Of a stretch of DNA of 64,000 bases, positions 21,928 through 31,914 are shown one piece after another (positions within the stretch are counted from its first letter, which is position 1; every line of letters starts with the position of its first letter). The notes under the pieces are model-generated. The model worked only from the letters and a program-made list of their open reading frames with translations. It was not told the origin of the DNA and ran no database searches. The DNA is from Oscarella lobularis (Eukaryota > Porifera > Homoscleromorpha > Homosclerophorida > Oscarellidae): assembly GCF_947507565.1 (NCBI RefSeq), contig NC_089185.1, forward strand, positions 1,178,001 to 1,242,000, in the 5' to 3' direction. Position numbers and translations under genes: made by a program.

Positions 21928-23087
21928 TCACGTAAACCGCTTCCTGCGACGACTCCACGATCTCATCAGGCCCATCACCTCCCGCGGAAGCGTCGTGGCT
22001 GCTACTGCACCGTCTCCACTGGCAGTGACCTCTGCACTCGGCGACGGAGACGGAGACGGAGACGGAGATGGAGAGGAAAAAGTGACTGTCACCTTTGGTG
22101 GTTCTTGTTCCTCCACCGGATGACAGGCGCGAAGCATCGATCGCACAAGCCGACGAATTTTCTCGAGATCGCCACGGTCGACGGCGGGAAACGTGTGATG
22201 AATGCGCCTTTCGCCGTCCGACACGTGCCCAAATGCGATGTACGTCTGATTCGGGCTGAGGCGCGTGCAATGACAATGGGAAAAGGCTAAATTGTTAGGA
22301 TCGGCCGACGCGGGTAATTTGACGTGCAACAGCCGAGACTTGGTCACGCCTTTCAATTTGGAGCCTTTAACTTTGTAGTGAAGAACGTCGATTACCTCGA
22401 CGAAATAGCCGTTTTTAGTTCGATTGTGAACAACCACCTCCATCGCTAGTACGTACAAGAGAGAGTAAGGACAACTAATGGGCCAGGAATGTTATGCATG
22501 TGCTCTTACTGTAGTGATATCGGAGAGCGCAGAAATGCTTCAAGTCTTTGAGCGCCGTAATGCATTGATTGCAGTGAACTAATTATATGCCGAAAAAAGG
22601 AGGCGGTGAGAACGAAAACAGCACGAGTTCAACACATGATCCCCCCGGTCCGACGCGGGACTCCCACAAAGAACCCACCTGATGGAATCGTGCGAATCTC
22701 GCTCTTTCGTTTCGTCTCGTCCTTTTCAGGTGCTTTCAAACGCGGCTTCCCGTGACCGTCGCCGTCTACCTCTGCGGAGGTGCGGAAATCGCAACAGGGG
22801 CGCAAAAGAAACATTCTTTGCTTGCATTCGCGTCGATAATCACGCATTCTACCTTTGTAGACGTGAGTAACGGATCTTTCCGTTGGAGCGACCGGCACCA
22901 CGCGTCGGAAAGACTTCACCGGTCGACTGCTGTGTGTCACCTGAGTCGGATCAGACGCGTCGTTGTCTCGAAAGCGAGTTAAGTTGGTCGCCACGACCTT
23001 GAGACGAGCGGCATCGTTCCCGTACCGCATCGACGTCGCATAAAAAACGCACAAAATCGCGCCCAGACGAGACCAGCTTGTAACCAT
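21928..23087 (-). CDS. Secreted NTR-domain protein 3 (netrin/sFRP-like), multi-exon
   Basis: Exon 1 from 23087 encodes MVTSWSRLGAILCVFYATSM, a probable signal peptide, and a basic segment. An exon at about 22570-22510 encodes HCNQCITALKDLKHFCALRYHY, the first NTR half. The last exon (from about 22446) reads EVVVHNRTKNGYFVEVIDVLHY, LAFSHCHCTRLSPNQTYIAFGH (C-x-C...Y-x-x-F-G) and MLRACHPVEE, then a Ser-Pro repeat (SPSPSPSPSPSPSP) and a very basic end RRRKRFT. The Ser-Pro run comes from a GGAGAC-type hexamer repeat (22037-22072). The module matches NTR proteins 1 and 2 in cysteine spacing. The middle exons (22580-22860) are uncertain. Confidence 0.75.
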
Positions 23088-23923
23088 AACGGTCTGGGGC
23101 TCAAAACGATTCCAACCTCCGGGGTTATCAAAGCGACGCCGTGACGATTGTAAGACGCTCTCTATCCCAACACGTTAGATCCGTTAGACAAACAAACGTT
23201 AGAGGAATCCAAATAAACTCGGTATTGCGACATGGGAAGTATAGGCAGATCTAGCTAGTAAACTCGCCAACCTCTCGGCGACCGTTAAATGAAAGTTCGC
23301 CTTATATGTAAAACAATGTCAGATCACGGTGCAACGCTGTTGTCACTTGTACGGCTTTCTTTAGTGACGCACTGTATCATTTTGGATGCATGCTTTTCCG
23401 GACGCAACCCAGGTGAAACCTTATTATAGTCTTACACGAGATCGAGAGTGGCTTCTGCTTTCGTCGTTTGTCCCGCCTAGCGCACGCTTGGACTCGACGG
23501 AAATCTGGGGAGAGTTGCGTGTGTGCGTGGTAGACCGGACGGTTTGATATAATAGAGAGTTCATGCTTGCACGTACTTCCGCCATTCAAATGTCCTTCGT
23601 CAATGCTGTATTGTAAAGGTATGTGCGTTCACGGTGCGTTAGAGCAGATCCGTTGCGGGGGCGGGGGGCGCGTGTGAGCTGTTCGCGCGTTCTTTTGACT
23701 CGTTCTTTCGATACGCTTCTACGATGGCATCGTCGAAACAACTAGCCTCTCGCTGGGTAACTAGCGATTGAAACAGTCAAGGACATGCCGAATTCTGCCG
23801 AATTCGACTCTTCTAGCGTGCGCGTTCCGTCGCGTTTGTTCGGGACGTTCACGAACGTTGATATTAGACTGAGTTTTCTTAGAAAACTCTTATTCTTTTG
23901 TTTGTTAGTAGTCGGGTGTCACC
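23088..23923. other. Divergent region between NTR gene 3 and the CaMKII-like gene
   Basis: Should contain the promoters and 5' UTRs of both genes. A pyrimidine-rich stretch ending TTAG at about 23909 just before the kinase ATG could be the 3' end of a 5' UTR intron. Nothing else is recognised. Confidence 0.5.
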
Positions 23924-25885
23924 ATGAGCGCTTCGTTCGACACGACGTCGCTTTCGTTTGACTCTACAGTCGCACAAGGCGCCTCAGTCGACGAATCGGC
24001 GAAGCCGACAATCAGTTCCGGCAACGACGTCGTCGAATTCGAACTCGAATTCGAACTGGGAAGCAGGTTGGGATCGGGAACGTTCGGGCGCGTTCACAAG
24101 TGCATCGAAAAGTCGACGAAGCGCGAATTCGCCGTAAAAGTCCTCCAACTGAATACGCTTCCAGCGAGCCAAAAAGCGCGATGCCTCGAAGAAGCGAGGG
24201 CAAGTGACCAGTCTCCAATAAGCATACGAATCGATTAAGTTTCGGGTGGTGGTGGGGGGGCCCCCTTTTCGGTGTTCAGATATGCAAGATGCTGGACCAC
24301 GAGAACGTCGTGCGACTCTATAACATATACAACGGGCTCAAATCCCTACGAATCGTATTCGAATTCGTGTCCGGCGGCGAGCTCTTTCACGACATCGTTT
24401 CGCGCGAGCACTATAGCGAGCAGGAGGCGAGCAGCTGCATGCGACAGGTGCTCAACGCCGTGCAGCACTTTCACGCAAAAGGAATCATTCATCGGGTAAA
24501 TGAATGAATGAATGAATGAATAAAGTAGGGGGCAAATAAGAGTTTAGTTTCCTTATTGATAATTATTGCATGGTGGGAAGAGACGCTTTTGTATACGCTA
24601 CATAAGATTGTTCACTCCTTTAGGATCTTAAACCGGAGAACATCCTTCTTAGTCAATGTCGAACGCCTTACTCGTTTAGCGTTATTAAAGTCGCTGATTT
24701 TGGATTAGCTATTCAGCTGCCTGGTGATAAACCCACACCATATATATTGTCCTTTAATTAATGGTGTATATGTGTTCTATATTAGATGGCTGTCAATCGG
24801 TGTGCGCGTCTGTGTGCGGCACTCCTGGGTACATTGCTCCTGAAGCGCTGAGACGCCAGCCAATTGGACTTCCCGTTGACATGTGGTCATGTGGAGTCCT
24901 ACTCTATATCATGCTGGTAATGAGCAGCTCTTGTTCACTGCGTCACGACTATGAGGTCTTCTTCTTTTTTTTTTAGGTTGGCTATCCTCCCTTCTGGGCG
25001 GATGATAGAACCGTGCTTTTTTCTCGAATCAAACAAGGCCAATACATATTCAATTCTCCCGATTGGGACAACGTTTCGGCGTCGGCTAAATCGCTCGTTC
25101 GAAGTCTTGTAAGCGTAGTTCTCTTCGCACAAAAACCCATGTCACGCGTTTTATAGAAAATTCTATGTACTACGCACATACACGAGTAGTTTGGCTCGTA
25201 CGTCTGATTTGATATTGCCTTCTCTTTTCAGCTGACCGTTCACGCGCCGGCGCGAATCTCGTCGACCGAAGCGACGTCTCATCCGTGGATCAGCATGAGT
25301 CCCAACGTGGCGAAGCGCGTTCACAGACAGAGCACCATTCAGCAGTTGATCCGTTTCAACGCTCGTCGACGATTGAAACTCGCCATCATGACGGCATTAG
25401 CCAGTACAAGGTACGGCGCTCCTCACACACACAAAACCGAAACTCCCTCCCCCCCCCCTTTCCCTCGATTGTAATTATCTTTTCTTAACTTGTGAACTGA
25501 AATTCAGGTTTCGAAAGCGAAAGAGCGCTTTCGATAAACTGGTAAGAAGTGAATCGAAATCGAATTTTCCGCGATTTTTGGAATCGCCTCTTTTTCTCAG
25601 CCTTCGACTCGCGCTCCGGCAACTGCTCCCGTCGTCACGACGAATCCCTTCTTTCAACGCATGGGCGCAAAGTCCCAAGGTGGCCACGGAACGGAACCTT
25701 TTATTTCGCGCGGCAGCTCGACGCGGGAAAACTCGGCGGCGTACGCTTTCAATGATCCGCTGCCGCCGCCTCTCGTGCCGGACACCTTCTCCGATCCGCT
25801 GTCCCGTTTCGCGTCGTCGACCAATTACGACGAGTCGTCGTCGGTTGAAAATCACGCGAAGCGGACAAAACTGGACAAGTCTTGA
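23924..25885 (+). CDS. CaMKII-like Ser/Thr kinase without hub domain, multi-exon
   Basis: The kinase domain begins near residue 40. Visible are LGSGTFGRV (glycine loop), FAVKVL (ATP lysine), [34 protein letters not shown] (catalytic loop), [23 protein letters not shown] (activation segment end) and [21 protein letters not shown]. After the kinase comes [20 protein letters not shown] followed by [13 protein letters not shown], which parallels the CaMKII autoinhibitory/calmodulin-binding segment (MHRQET...FNARRKLKGAIL). The threonine equivalent to Thr286 is kept as RQST. The C-terminus is a Ser/Pro-rich tail ending KRTKLDKS; there is no association (hub) domain before the TGA at 25883-25885. 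ACCATGA is a good start context. It should act as a Ca2+/calmodulin-regulated kinase but probably does not form the dodecameric CaMKII holoenzyme. Confidence 0.88.
24499..24519 (+). repeat. AATG tetranucleotide repeat in an intron of the CaMKII-like gene
   Basis: About five AATG units directly after the splice donor that follows GIIHR. Confidence 0.8.
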
Positions 25886-26274
25886 AATAGAAATGAAATT
25901 CGGTTTCTGCATGAACCCTGCGGGTTTTTATCGTCGTGCACTTTCTTAGAGCCTTGAATATCATTGTACCCGGTAAGGAGCTTTGGTCTCTGTGTCACTT
26001 TGCCGTTATACCGCGTAGGGTTCGTCTCGTTACTTGGGTGCGTTCTTGAAAAGACGTCACGTCCGCTGCTTGTGAGGCTCGGTATGCGCAACGGGCGGCA
26101 ATTGCTACAAAGATAGTGACGTCAGAAGCATTTCCGGATAGGGGGTGAAAGTATTTGCGGAGGAGCGGATATGTGCGTTCTTAGATGCTGTCTATTGATA
26201 ATAGACAAGGTATAGCGTAAGTCTTCTACAAAAAAAGGCAAAGCATAGTGTTTTTATCGTACTGTAATAGTCTT
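25886..26274. other. Convergent gap between the CaMKII-like gene and the orphan gene
   Basis: 3' flanks of two convergent genes. No RNA gene or repeat is recognised. Confidence 0.5.
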
Positions 26275-27264
26275 TCAGAGCGTTGATGGCGGCGAGCTGC
26301 AAGAGCTGGACGACGACGTTCTCAAGTACCGACTACTACCCACTATCTTCATCTGATCAGCAAGCGGTAAGTTGCCGAATTCCTTGCTCTCCTCATACAA
26401 CTTGCAGCCGCAAACGGATCGGCACGCAGCGCAGTACGTCGACGACAAAATCGGACTCGTCGATTTTTTTTTCAAGGCGGCGCCGCCGCCCTTTGCATGC
26501 ACTCGTGGACTTTGCGTCGGAGAGCCGATTGCACCGGCAGTCAGCGTTGCGAAATTCGGCATACTTTGAGATTTGACTAGACATCGGAGCGGCACCGGCG
26601 GCGGCGACGCCGTTTGTTGCTGGTTCCGCTGATGCTGGTGCCAGGAAACGCGTTCCAATCTCTTTAGATCCGGCGCTTCGTACATGGACTTATGTCGTCG
26701 AAGAGACGAAGATGCGTGGGCGCGGTTGGAAGGGATATCCGGTCGAGGATGCGTGGGATCTACGGCAAACGGCGACAGACAGAAAGCGCCGCTTCGACGG
26801 GGACGATCGCTTCTGAAAACCGGCGAGCTCCACTTCCGGACTTCCGTTTTCGATTTTGGCGACGACGTCGACATCGTCGCGTCGTCGACATCCAAGCAAA
26901 TGATGGACTCGGCGTATGTGGTCGTGAGACCGTCTTCGCTCGTGATGTCACTTCCTTGGCATCCGCCGCCACTCGTGAAGAGAAATTTGCTATCGTTCGT
27001 CGACGACGTCTGCTTTTCGCCGATAATGGGAAGTGATATCCTTTTCGATCTCGACTTCTCTTCGAGAACGGCGGCGAGCTTCTCGCGACGCGTGCCGAAT
27101 TGTCTCAGGGCGGACGTGCGCGACTTTTCCAGCATTTCGAGCTTGTCCGTGAGTCGTCGAGTCTCGAGACGATTCTTAACGGTCAGGCAGGTGGTTCTCA
27201 AGCTGCGTCGACCGTTGGTCGTGGGACTCCTCGGCGGTTCTGTCATCACTGCAACGGTGGCCAT
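26275..27264 (-). CDS. Unrecognised disordered protein with N-terminal basic helix, single exon
   Basis: 329 residues in one uninterrupted frame, ATG at 27264. I do not recognise a family. Residues about 25-75 (TVKNRLETRRLTDKLEMLEKSRTSALRQFGTRREKLAAVLEE) could form a charged amphipathic helix or short coiled coil. The rest is Ser/Pro/Arg-rich with repeated RxxS-type sites (for example LRRHKSMYEAPDLKRLERVS, VKSQSMPNFATLTAG). A cysteine cluster CAACRSVCGCKLYEESKEF lies near residue 285, and a Ser-rich end follows (SSSSSCSSPPSTL). The cysteine block may bind metal. Codon use resembles neighbours. The length of the frame and the ordered helix make it likely to be real; function is unknown. Confidence 0.6.
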   Translation of the reverse strand: MATVAVMTEPPRSPTTNGRRSLRTTCLTVKNRLETRRLTDKLEMLEKSRTSALRQFGTRREKLAAVLEEKSRSKRISLPIIGEKQTSSTNDSKFLFTSGGGCQGSDITSEDGLTTTYAESIICLDVDDATMSTSSPKSKTEVRKWSSPVFRSDRPRRSGAFCLSPFAVDPTHPRPDIPSNRAHASSSLRRHKSMYEAPDLKRLERVSWHQHQRNQQQTASPPPVPLRCLVKSQSMPNFATLTAGAIGSPTQSPRVHAKGGGAALKKKSTSPILSSTYCAACRSVCGCKLYEESKEFGNLPLADQMKIVGSSRYLRTSSSSSCSSPPSTL

Positions 27265-27888
27265 TCGGTGGGGGGCAAGTGAAGGCGATTGATTAAACTG
27301 AAGCCACCAAGCGTATTTGGACTTGGGGTGGTCTGGGAAAACAAGAGAGAATGGGACTTCTGGCGTGGCGCCGGGGATGATATAGGGATTCGCTGGAAGC
27401 TTGAATTAATCAGCGTTGGGCGCGTGGCGCTCGTTCGATTCACGTGATGGTTGTGCGCAAGTGGAGTGCGCTGCCCACGAACATTCGTCACCGAGTGACG
27501 AGCCCACCGTTTTGCTATCTCTACAGGTAGATGCGAAGCTACTGGAATTGATCGCCGGATGGAGCAGAATTCAACAAATATTGTCTTTTGGAATTACTGG
27601 AAGCTAGACGAAACCTTTTTAGGGTTATAGCGATCTTATCTCGCTCGTGATCTCTGTCATCTCGTGATTCGGCGTCACTAGTCATTGTGCCCATCTCAAT
27701 TCTATCTTTAGCCAGTTCAGCACGACCTGGTACAGAGTGCAACTCCGGATGTTCTTGGTGGTTTCTGTCAAGATGGCGCGCCACAACGAGGAAACGTGAA
27801 CACTGTCCCAAGTTGAAGCAATTTAGCATCAATTCTAAAACAGTGCCAATTCCTGCTTAACAGAACAATGGTGACCCATTCATTCGTT
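27265..27888. other. Gap between the orphan gene and the Bcl-2-like relic
   Basis: Upstream region of the orphan gene. A 97-codon minus frame at 27539-27832 has no recognisable content. I see no other feature. Confidence 0.45.
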
Positions 27889-28125
27889 CATTCATCATCA
27901 GCCAACTCCTCAGCTAATCCACTCTGTGAAGTGGAGAAAAGAGCTTTCACCACAATCAGTGATATACCAATCATCCATTACAGTCTATGTACTTACTAAG
28001 GTCACCAACAACCTGGCTGGTGTACTCCTCCACGCGTTCACGATACCTGGAAAACTGCTCTCTTCCTTTCCAGATGAAACGAATGTGGCATTTAGACTTC
28101 TTTTTATTAAAAGTTCACCAGCTCA
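27889..28125 (-). pseudogene. Decayed tandem copy of the last two exons of the Bcl-2-like gene
   Basis: On the minus strand, RYRERVEEYTSQVVGDLSKY matches LRERVEEYTSRAVEDLAGDF of the neighbouring gene. After a 44 bp intron with intact GT and AG, SGLAEELADDE plus a stop matches TGIAEEELSENE. The copy has a stop codon inside the sequence equivalent to the NGGF motif and another upstream of the matched block, and I find no 5' exons, so it is most likely a relic of a small tandem duplication. Confidence 0.65.
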
Positions 28126-28179
28126 AATGACGCGTTTTATTACCAGCGGCGTCAAGTGCAACGTTATCTGCTGCACCCA

Positions 28180-29738
28180 TTAAATTTCCGTACTTTGTAC
28201 CCTTTTTACATCGTTCATTTCATAAAAGGACTCATTCTCTGACAGCTCCTCCTCAGCTATCCCAGTCTGTGGGAAAGAATTAGACTTCATATTATCATAA
28301 ACAATGGCTTACAAATCCTCCGTTAGTTGCTATGAAGTCTCCGGCTAGATCTTCGACGGCCCGGCTGGTGTATTCCTCGACGCGTTCACGAAGGCTAACA
28401 AACTGCCAGGGAAGCAACCCGACAACCTTCTTGCTAAACAGTAGCAGTTTCATGACGCCCGTTCGCGTCGCTCTGGCGCCCTGGACAACGACGTCCTCGG
28501 CTAGCTGACGAAAGTCGCTGTATTGTAAGGAGGCAATATCTACATTCTTTGCAATGCTATTCAGATCTTCTCCTAGACGCTCTTCAATTCTTTTACCCAT
28601 TTCTACGTGCAATGATTGAATGAAAAATGAAACAATGTGAAAGGCAATTACCTTCCAGTTTGTCGACTACACTTTCCTGAATGACAGGATCTAGTGCAGC
28701 TTCAGCAGCCGTATCGACACTGGCATCAGATGTTGCACTACCGCTACCTCCGCGGCCGCCGCCACTAGCAACGGCTGCCGGCCGTGCCGAATCAGCCAAA
28801 ATTTCCTGAGCGTATTCATCATCATTTGGTAAGGGAAAGTACATGCTATCCATTGCTTCATGATAACTTGATCGTCGACCAACAGACTTTCGAATAATGG
28901 TACTACTGGCCGGTGGACTTCTATCATCTTCGTCCTCATCATTGTTGCCATTATTATAATCAACTGCATCAGTATTGCCACTGAAGCGGTTGAAGAACGA
29001 ACCGATTTTGTCAAGCAAGCTTGGCCTCTTTTTTCTAAGCGACTCCTGCGATGATGACTCCTGTGACGACTCCTGTGAGGACGACTCCTGTTGAAAGTCA
29101 TTGCTGACGCCTGCACTAGCACCGCCACTATCAACCCCGTCGTTCAATTCTAATGCCATCGTCTTTTGCGCTAGCAGCACGTCAGAACTTTGACGACACG
29201 ACTCGTCGACCGTTTTCTGCCTTTTCAATCTCTTTCGAACGCCTTTCTTCAGACTTCGCCACCTTGACGACTTCTTTCGCTGCAACGTCGCCGGGGATTT
29301 CGGTGGCGACGTTGGAGGCGGGATCTGAGACGACGACGGCAGAGGTGGCGACGCAATCAAGCTGCCGTCTTCGGATCGCGATCGAAGAGACACTCGCTCG
29401 GGATCGAATCGGAAAACGGCCGACGGAATGCGCTCCAGCCCTTCGCTAAGGCCGCCCGGCCGATGACCGAGACGCGGCGTTCGCGGCGGGGAGTCGGTAG
29501 TAAGTCGCGCGCGCGCTCGTTTCGCCGGAACGTCGACGCCCTCTTTCGTCGTCGTCGAATCGTTTTCTCCGTAGCGACGACGCAGAAATCGTCGAACGAT
29601 ATCTTCGGAACTGCGACGATAGTGACCGGGTTCGAATTCGCTGTCCGATTTGAGTAGCGTGTCGATGCTGAGACGGTCGTCGCGAGATCGTTTCGACGAC
29701 TGACGTCTCACGTACGTGTTACTACTATCCGACGCCAT
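28180..29738 (-). CDS. Candidate Bcl-2 family protein with long disordered N-terminus, 3 coding exons
   Basis: Exon 1 (29738 to about 28652) encodes some 362 residues rich in Ser, Arg and Pro, including QESSSQESSQESSSQES and a basic block KSSRWRSLKKGVRKRLKRQK. Exon 2 continues KLEEMGKRIEERLGEDLNSI, YSDFRQLAEDVVVQGARATR, TGVMKLLLFSKKVVG and DFIATNGGF. This order resembles BH3 (x-x-x-L-G-E-D-L), BH1 (F-x-x-L-A...G...L-x-x-F) and BH2 (x-F-I-x-x-N-G-G-W). A 46 bp intron (28267-28312, GTAAGC...CACAG) falls right after NGGF; from memory, Bcl-2 family genes share an intron at this place. Exon 3 adds TGIAEEELSENESFYEMNDV and ends at 28180 with no C-terminal membrane helix. If exon 3 is not used, the frame stops at 28295. 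BH1 lacks the usual N-W-G-R. The gene model is fairly sure; the family call is inference. Confidence 0.55.
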
Positions 29739-29939
29739 GGACGAACTGAGGATAGACTCGTAAGCCCTTATCTTCCCCTACGCGCTCTCGAACGTCTACC
29801 GGACGCCGGAAGCCGCCGAAGTTGAACTTTCAACTTGTACAGTAAACGAATCCAATAGCGCGAGTGGGGAAGAACACGGCACGCCTACGCTCCGCCGCAA
29901 AGAAAAAAGGCAAAAAAAGCAATATTTTCTGTGATAAAA

Positions 29940-30776
29940 TCAGTCGATTCTAACTAATATTTCTTCCAATTCCTTTCTTTCCAAATCAGGCACGGTAGCA
30001 TCATCGGCCGGATAACCAATTGGCAGCATCATGAGCAATTTCTCATTAGGCGGACGATCCAACAGGTCCCTGAGCGCTCCACCGGCATTAAGCGGCGTGT
30101 GCGTCACAGTAACAAGACCAGCGTTATGTATGGCAGCAATTAGAAAACCGCACGCAATGCTAACGCTGATCTCTTGATAATAGAAATTCTGACGAGCCCC
30201 ACTCGACTCCAGACCGTAGACTTGCTTGAAGACGAGCACAACGCAAGGCGCCGTTTCGAGGTACGGTTTCTCCCACGTCGTCTGAAGCGGCTTGAGAGCG
30301 TCCACCCAAGCCGATCCCATTCGTCTCGCGTAGTTGATTTCCTCTTCGCGTTCGACGATTTCTCGTATGCGACGCTTCGTTTCGCGATTGCGAACGACGA
30401 CGAACGTCCACGGTTGCTTGTGAGCGCCGCTCGGCGACGTGCCCGCCGTTCGGACGATTTCGTCGACGACGTCGACGGGGACGTCTTCGTCGCTGAAGAA
30501 ACGCACCGTTCGACGTTTTTGCATGAGCGCGTAGAAGTCTTTGGCGCGTCGTCGCATTTCGTCGACGCTGTGGCGCGTGTACACCAATGGGACGTGATCG
30601 ACGTCTTCGGGTATCGGTAGATTCGGAATGTAATTGTCGGTTTCCTCCCTTTGGGACCTCGCCGACTGGAGGTTACGCCAAATGATAATGGATGCAACTA
30701 GAACGGTGGCAAGTGTAAATAAAAGAGCGATATAAGTATCGCTCACGAGCCATCGCAAAATTTGCACGAGAACCAT
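29940..30776 (-). CDS. IYD: Iodotyrosine deiodinase (FMN nitroreductase family), single exon
   Basis: Membrane flavoenzyme that removes iodide (or other halide) from halotyrosines. The start at 30776 (MVLVQILRWLVSDTYIALLF) gives an N-terminal membrane helix. The frame is open 43 codons further, but that would overlap the coding exon of MRPL23, so I prefer 30776. Motifs: RRTVRFFSDEDVP, TSPSGAHKQPWTFVVV (flavin binding), EREEEINYARRMGSAWVDAL, WEKPYLETAPCVVLVFKQVYG, YYQEISVSIACGFLIAA, GLVTVTHTPLN, EKLLMMLPIGYPADDATVPDL. The Glu, Tyr and Lys that clamp the halotyrosine in the vertebrate enzyme (in EEEINY and W-x-K-x-Y-L) are all present, so true dehalogenase activity is likely. It is intronless here, 278 residues. 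Confidence 0.95.
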   Translation of the reverse strand: MVLVQILRWLVSDTYIALLFTLATVLVASIIIWRNLQSARSQREETDNYIPNLPIPEDVDHVPLVYTRHSVDEMRRRAKDFYALMQKRRTVRFFSDEDVPVDVVDEIVRTAGTSPSGAHKQPWTFVVVRNRETKRRIREIVEREEEINYARRMGSAWVDALKPLQTTWEKPYLETAPCVVLVFKQVYGLESSGARQNFYYQEISVSIACGFLIAAIHNAGLVTVTHTPLNAGGALRDLLDRPPNEKLLMMLPIGYPADDATVPDLERKELEEILVRID

Positions 30777-30795
30777 CCGGGCGTTTTTATTTCCG

Positions 30796-31321
30796 ATGGC
30801 GTTCCGAAGATGTGTCGCCTTGCAACAGCAAGCACGGATCTTTCTGCCCAACTGGTACATCAAAATGGTGCGTCCAGGCAAGGAACTTTCAGATGACGAG
30901 GTCATGTTTCACGTACCGCTGCAGTAAGAGAGTTCTGACTCGACCAGCTTCTATTGTTCGACTTCTCTCTCTTTAGAATGACCAAGCTTGATGTGAAAAA
31001 TTACCTGGAGAGTATTTATGGTATAAAAGTTGCAAAAGTGAACACAAGAATACAGTTAGGTGCGTTCGTTTCAGCAGGCTTTTTGAGCAATTCTTGAGCA
31101 AATTTTAGGAAAAACTAAGCGAGTTCCAGGAAAGCCAGGCAAAACATATAAAAAAACCGATGTAAAAATTGCCTACGTATCTTTGGTAAGAAGATGGAAT
31201 GTCAATCAAGTGCTCAAGTAAAAAACAGTGAGTTTAGGCTGAAGGCACCTTCAAGTTCCCTAATCTTTTCAGCGACGAAGAGACAAAAGGCAGCACAGAG
31301 ACGAACAGCACAATGACTTAA
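30796..31321 (+). CDS. MRPL23: Mitochondrial ribosomal protein L23 (uL23m), 4 exons
   Basis: Start MAFRRCVALQQQARIFLPNW; the motif YIKMVRPGKELSDDEVMFHV matches the human FFIQLVRPG...VQFRIP start. Exon 2 gives MTKLDVKNYLESIYGIKVAK and VNTRIQLG. Exon 3 gives KTKRVPGKPGKTYKKTDVKI and AYVSL. Exon 4 gives AEGTFKFPNLFSDEETKGS, ending NSTMT before TAA. It binds domain III rRNA at the mitochondrial ribosome exit tunnel. AATAAATAAATT from 31325 provides the polyadenylation signal. The ATG lies 19 bases from the ATG of IYD on the other strand, so the divergent pair shares a very compressed promoter. Confidence 0.9.
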
Positions 31322-31914
31322 TTAATAAATAAATTATTGTCTTATAAATTATTGTATGCCCACGTGCATGAGACGTGTTGGCGGCTTCTGTCTAATTAGC
31401 GAACGTTGCGTGGCGACGCGGTCGGGCTATTGGCTTAGGTAGCGCTGATTGGTCGATCCCGATGACGTTACAAAGCGTTACGTTGTTCAGGCGAGAGCTC
31501 GGAGTGTCTTGCACCCCCACGCACAGGACATTCCAATCCGCCTTTTTGGCATTCCTTTCTTCTCGAATCGAACGGGGGCATTGCGACGAATTCGCCCACA
31601 CCGGCGTCTCGGTAGGCCGTATATTCGACGCGCGCATCGCGTCGAACGCGTCGCGTTGCGCTCGTCGAGTCGAATCGCCCCGCGAGCGCCTTTCCTGTCG
31701 GCGATCCGCTACGGATACTTCACATTCTTATCCTGCCATTCCATTCACTTCACACAAGTCTAACGTAGCTGACGTCGTTGCGTGCACGCGCGCGACAACG
31801 ACTTCCCCCTAAACAAGGCGCGAGAAAGGGAAAGGGGGTCCCCGCGCGCGGTGGCCCAAAAAGAACCAAGCGCGCGCGCTCGCGTCACAATGCTGCTTCT
31901 CCAGCCCAACGTCG
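31322..31914. other. Gap between MRPL23 and TEAD
   Basis: Begins with AATAAA-type signals of MRPL23. The rest is GC-rich and CpG-rich near 31550-31900, as expected for a TEAD promoter and 5' UTR. No protein is supported. Confidence 0.5.

Noticed and set aside
28295-28312. Bcl-2-like protein ending FVSHCL at 28295
   Set aside because: A good splice donor GTAAGC sits exactly after NGGF and a good acceptor lies 46 bases on, in frame with a sequence repeated in the neighbouring relic.
29940-30905. IYD start at 30905
   Set aside because: The extra 43 residues overlap the MRPL23 first exon in antisense, and the ATG at 30776 already leads into the membrane helix.
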